Below are positions 63,714 through 64,000 of a stretch of 64,000 nt of DNA, in pieces; the stretch's first letter is position 1, and every line of letters begins with the position of its first letter. The stretch spans positions 124,375-188,374 of the forward strand of contig JARGPJ010000006.1 of NCBI GenBank assembly GCA_029212615.1, read 5' to 3'. A program made the position numbers and the translations under genes. This stretch comes from Verrucomicrobiales bacterium. Lineage in GTDB: Bacteria > Verrucomicrobiota > Verrucomicrobiia > Verrucomicrobiales > DEV007. The notes beneath the pieces were generated by a model, which worked only from the letters and a program-made list of their open reading frames with translations, had not been told where the DNA came from and did not search any database.

Positions 63714-64000
63714 CTAGTCGCGGCTCATGAAGAGTTGCAGGATGTAGTAGAAGAGAAGTGCGACACTTGAAAACAGGGAAAGCGCTGCTGAGACTGACTG
63801 ATCCGTCCGGTAGTGATGAATGATATTCGACGTACTGTAGAGAATCGCAACCCCGGCAAATAAAGCCATCGCTCCGGCAAAAATAGTCCCCAGGGTGAAG
63901 CCAAACAGAATCGAGCAGACGATCAATCCAAGGGCGATAAAGCCGCCGAAAACGAGGATGCTCCGGAGAAAGGAGAAATCTTTTCTCGTGATAAAAGCAG
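63714..64000 (-). CDS. Bax inhibitor-1 family (YccA/YbhL) membrane protein, C-terminal part (cut by window edge)
   Basis: The minus-strand reading enters from the right edge and runs to the stop at 63714, giving 94 codons of the C terminus. The translation has TRKDFSFLRSILVFGGFIALGLIVC, then two helices (FGFTLGTIFAGAMALFAGVAILYSTSNIIHHY and SAALSLFSSVALLFYYILQLFMSRD). The TRKDFSFL segment, D-rich helix ends and YYILQLF C terminus match the BI-1/YbhL family of putative calcium-leak or stress-related membrane proteins. The start lies outside the window. Convergent with the sulfatase 4 bp away. Confidence 0.85.
   Translation of the reverse strand, partial: AFITRKDFSFLRSILVFGGFIALGLIVCSILFGFTLGTIFAGAMALFAGVAILYSTSNIIHHYRTDQSVSAALSLFSSVALLFYYILQLFMSRD

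Noticed and set aside
1..64000. CRISPR arrays, insertion sequences, prophage genes, rRNA
   Set aside because: No regularly spaced direct repeats, transposase or integrase motifs, phage structural genes or rRNA-like sequence were seen.

Overview
The window looks like a chromosomal segment of a Verrucomicrobiota bacterium (PVC superphylum), probably a free-living aquatic polysaccharide degrader. This is inferred from gene content: six formylglycine-type sulfatases; two Planctomycete/Verrucomicrobia-type cytochrome gene pairs (DUF1592-DUF1552 and DUF1549/DUF1553-DUF1501); a PVC-type PQQ-like dehydrogenase/HEAT/CxxCH fusion; several Tat-signal Gfo/Idh/MocA oxidoreductases; and DUF3127 and DUF3516 proteins. 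I see no rRNA, insertion sequence, prophage or CRISPR array. Coding is dense, gaps are short, and strands switch often.

Layout. 1-6 kb: the start of pdxJ, then four minus-strand envelope genes (SH3-domain protein, small membrane protein, large secreted protein, YkuD L,D-transpeptidase lipoprotein with a 44-residue repeat). 6-10 kb: a TPR/STN secreted protein, an SDR reductase, a DUF998-like membrane gene broken by a -1 frameshift, tRNA-Ser(TGA) with promoter and terminator, and a pair of paralogous secreted proteins. 10-15 kb: a divergent ThuA / Gfo-Idh pair, a Tat-exported polysaccharide pyruvyl transferase-like protein and an FAD monooxygenase. 15-29 kb: the two PSD-type cytochrome pairs, a coiled-coil lipoprotein, a GNAT acetyltransferase, an SLC13 permease, a P450 with a candidate leaderless promoter and an OmpA-like protein. 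28-32 kb: two sulfatases.

32-40 kb is the most interesting block. A minus-strand operon (YeiH-family exporter, SsuD-like FMNH2-dependent monooxygenase, Tat-signal sugar-isomerase-like TIM barrel) diverges from a plus-strand set (Tat-signal Gfo/Idh/MocA oxidoreductase, MFS transporter, ROK regulator). I infer a cluster that takes up and oxygenolytically desulfonates an organosulfonate, possibly a sulfosugar, and exports the sulfite or sulfate. 40-43.4 kb: two more sulfatases.

43.5-57.6 kb is mostly housekeeping: PhoU-like protein, two-RRM RNA-binding protein, DUF3127 SSB-like protein, TM2 protein, DUF1499 protein, Ski2-like helicase, a small basic protein, a sulfatase, CvfB-like S1 protein, an alpha/beta hydrolase, nitroreductase, QueE, Sua5/TsaC, shikimate kinase and a VIT1/CCC1 transporter. 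57.7-64 kb: a Tat-signal Gfo/Idh oxidoreductase diverging from a two-gene operon (PVC dehydrogenase-cytochrome plus sulfatase), then the 3' part of a Bax inhibitor-1 family gene cut by the window edge.

Together the accessory genes describe surface or periplasmic handling of sulfated and perhaps sulfonated carbohydrates: sulfatases remove sulfate esters, Tat-exported oxidoreductases and TIM-barrel enzymes modify sugars, haem proteins offer periplasmic electron transfer, and MFS/SLC13/EamA carriers move products. Functions are assigned by recognising family motifs by eye; no database search was run.
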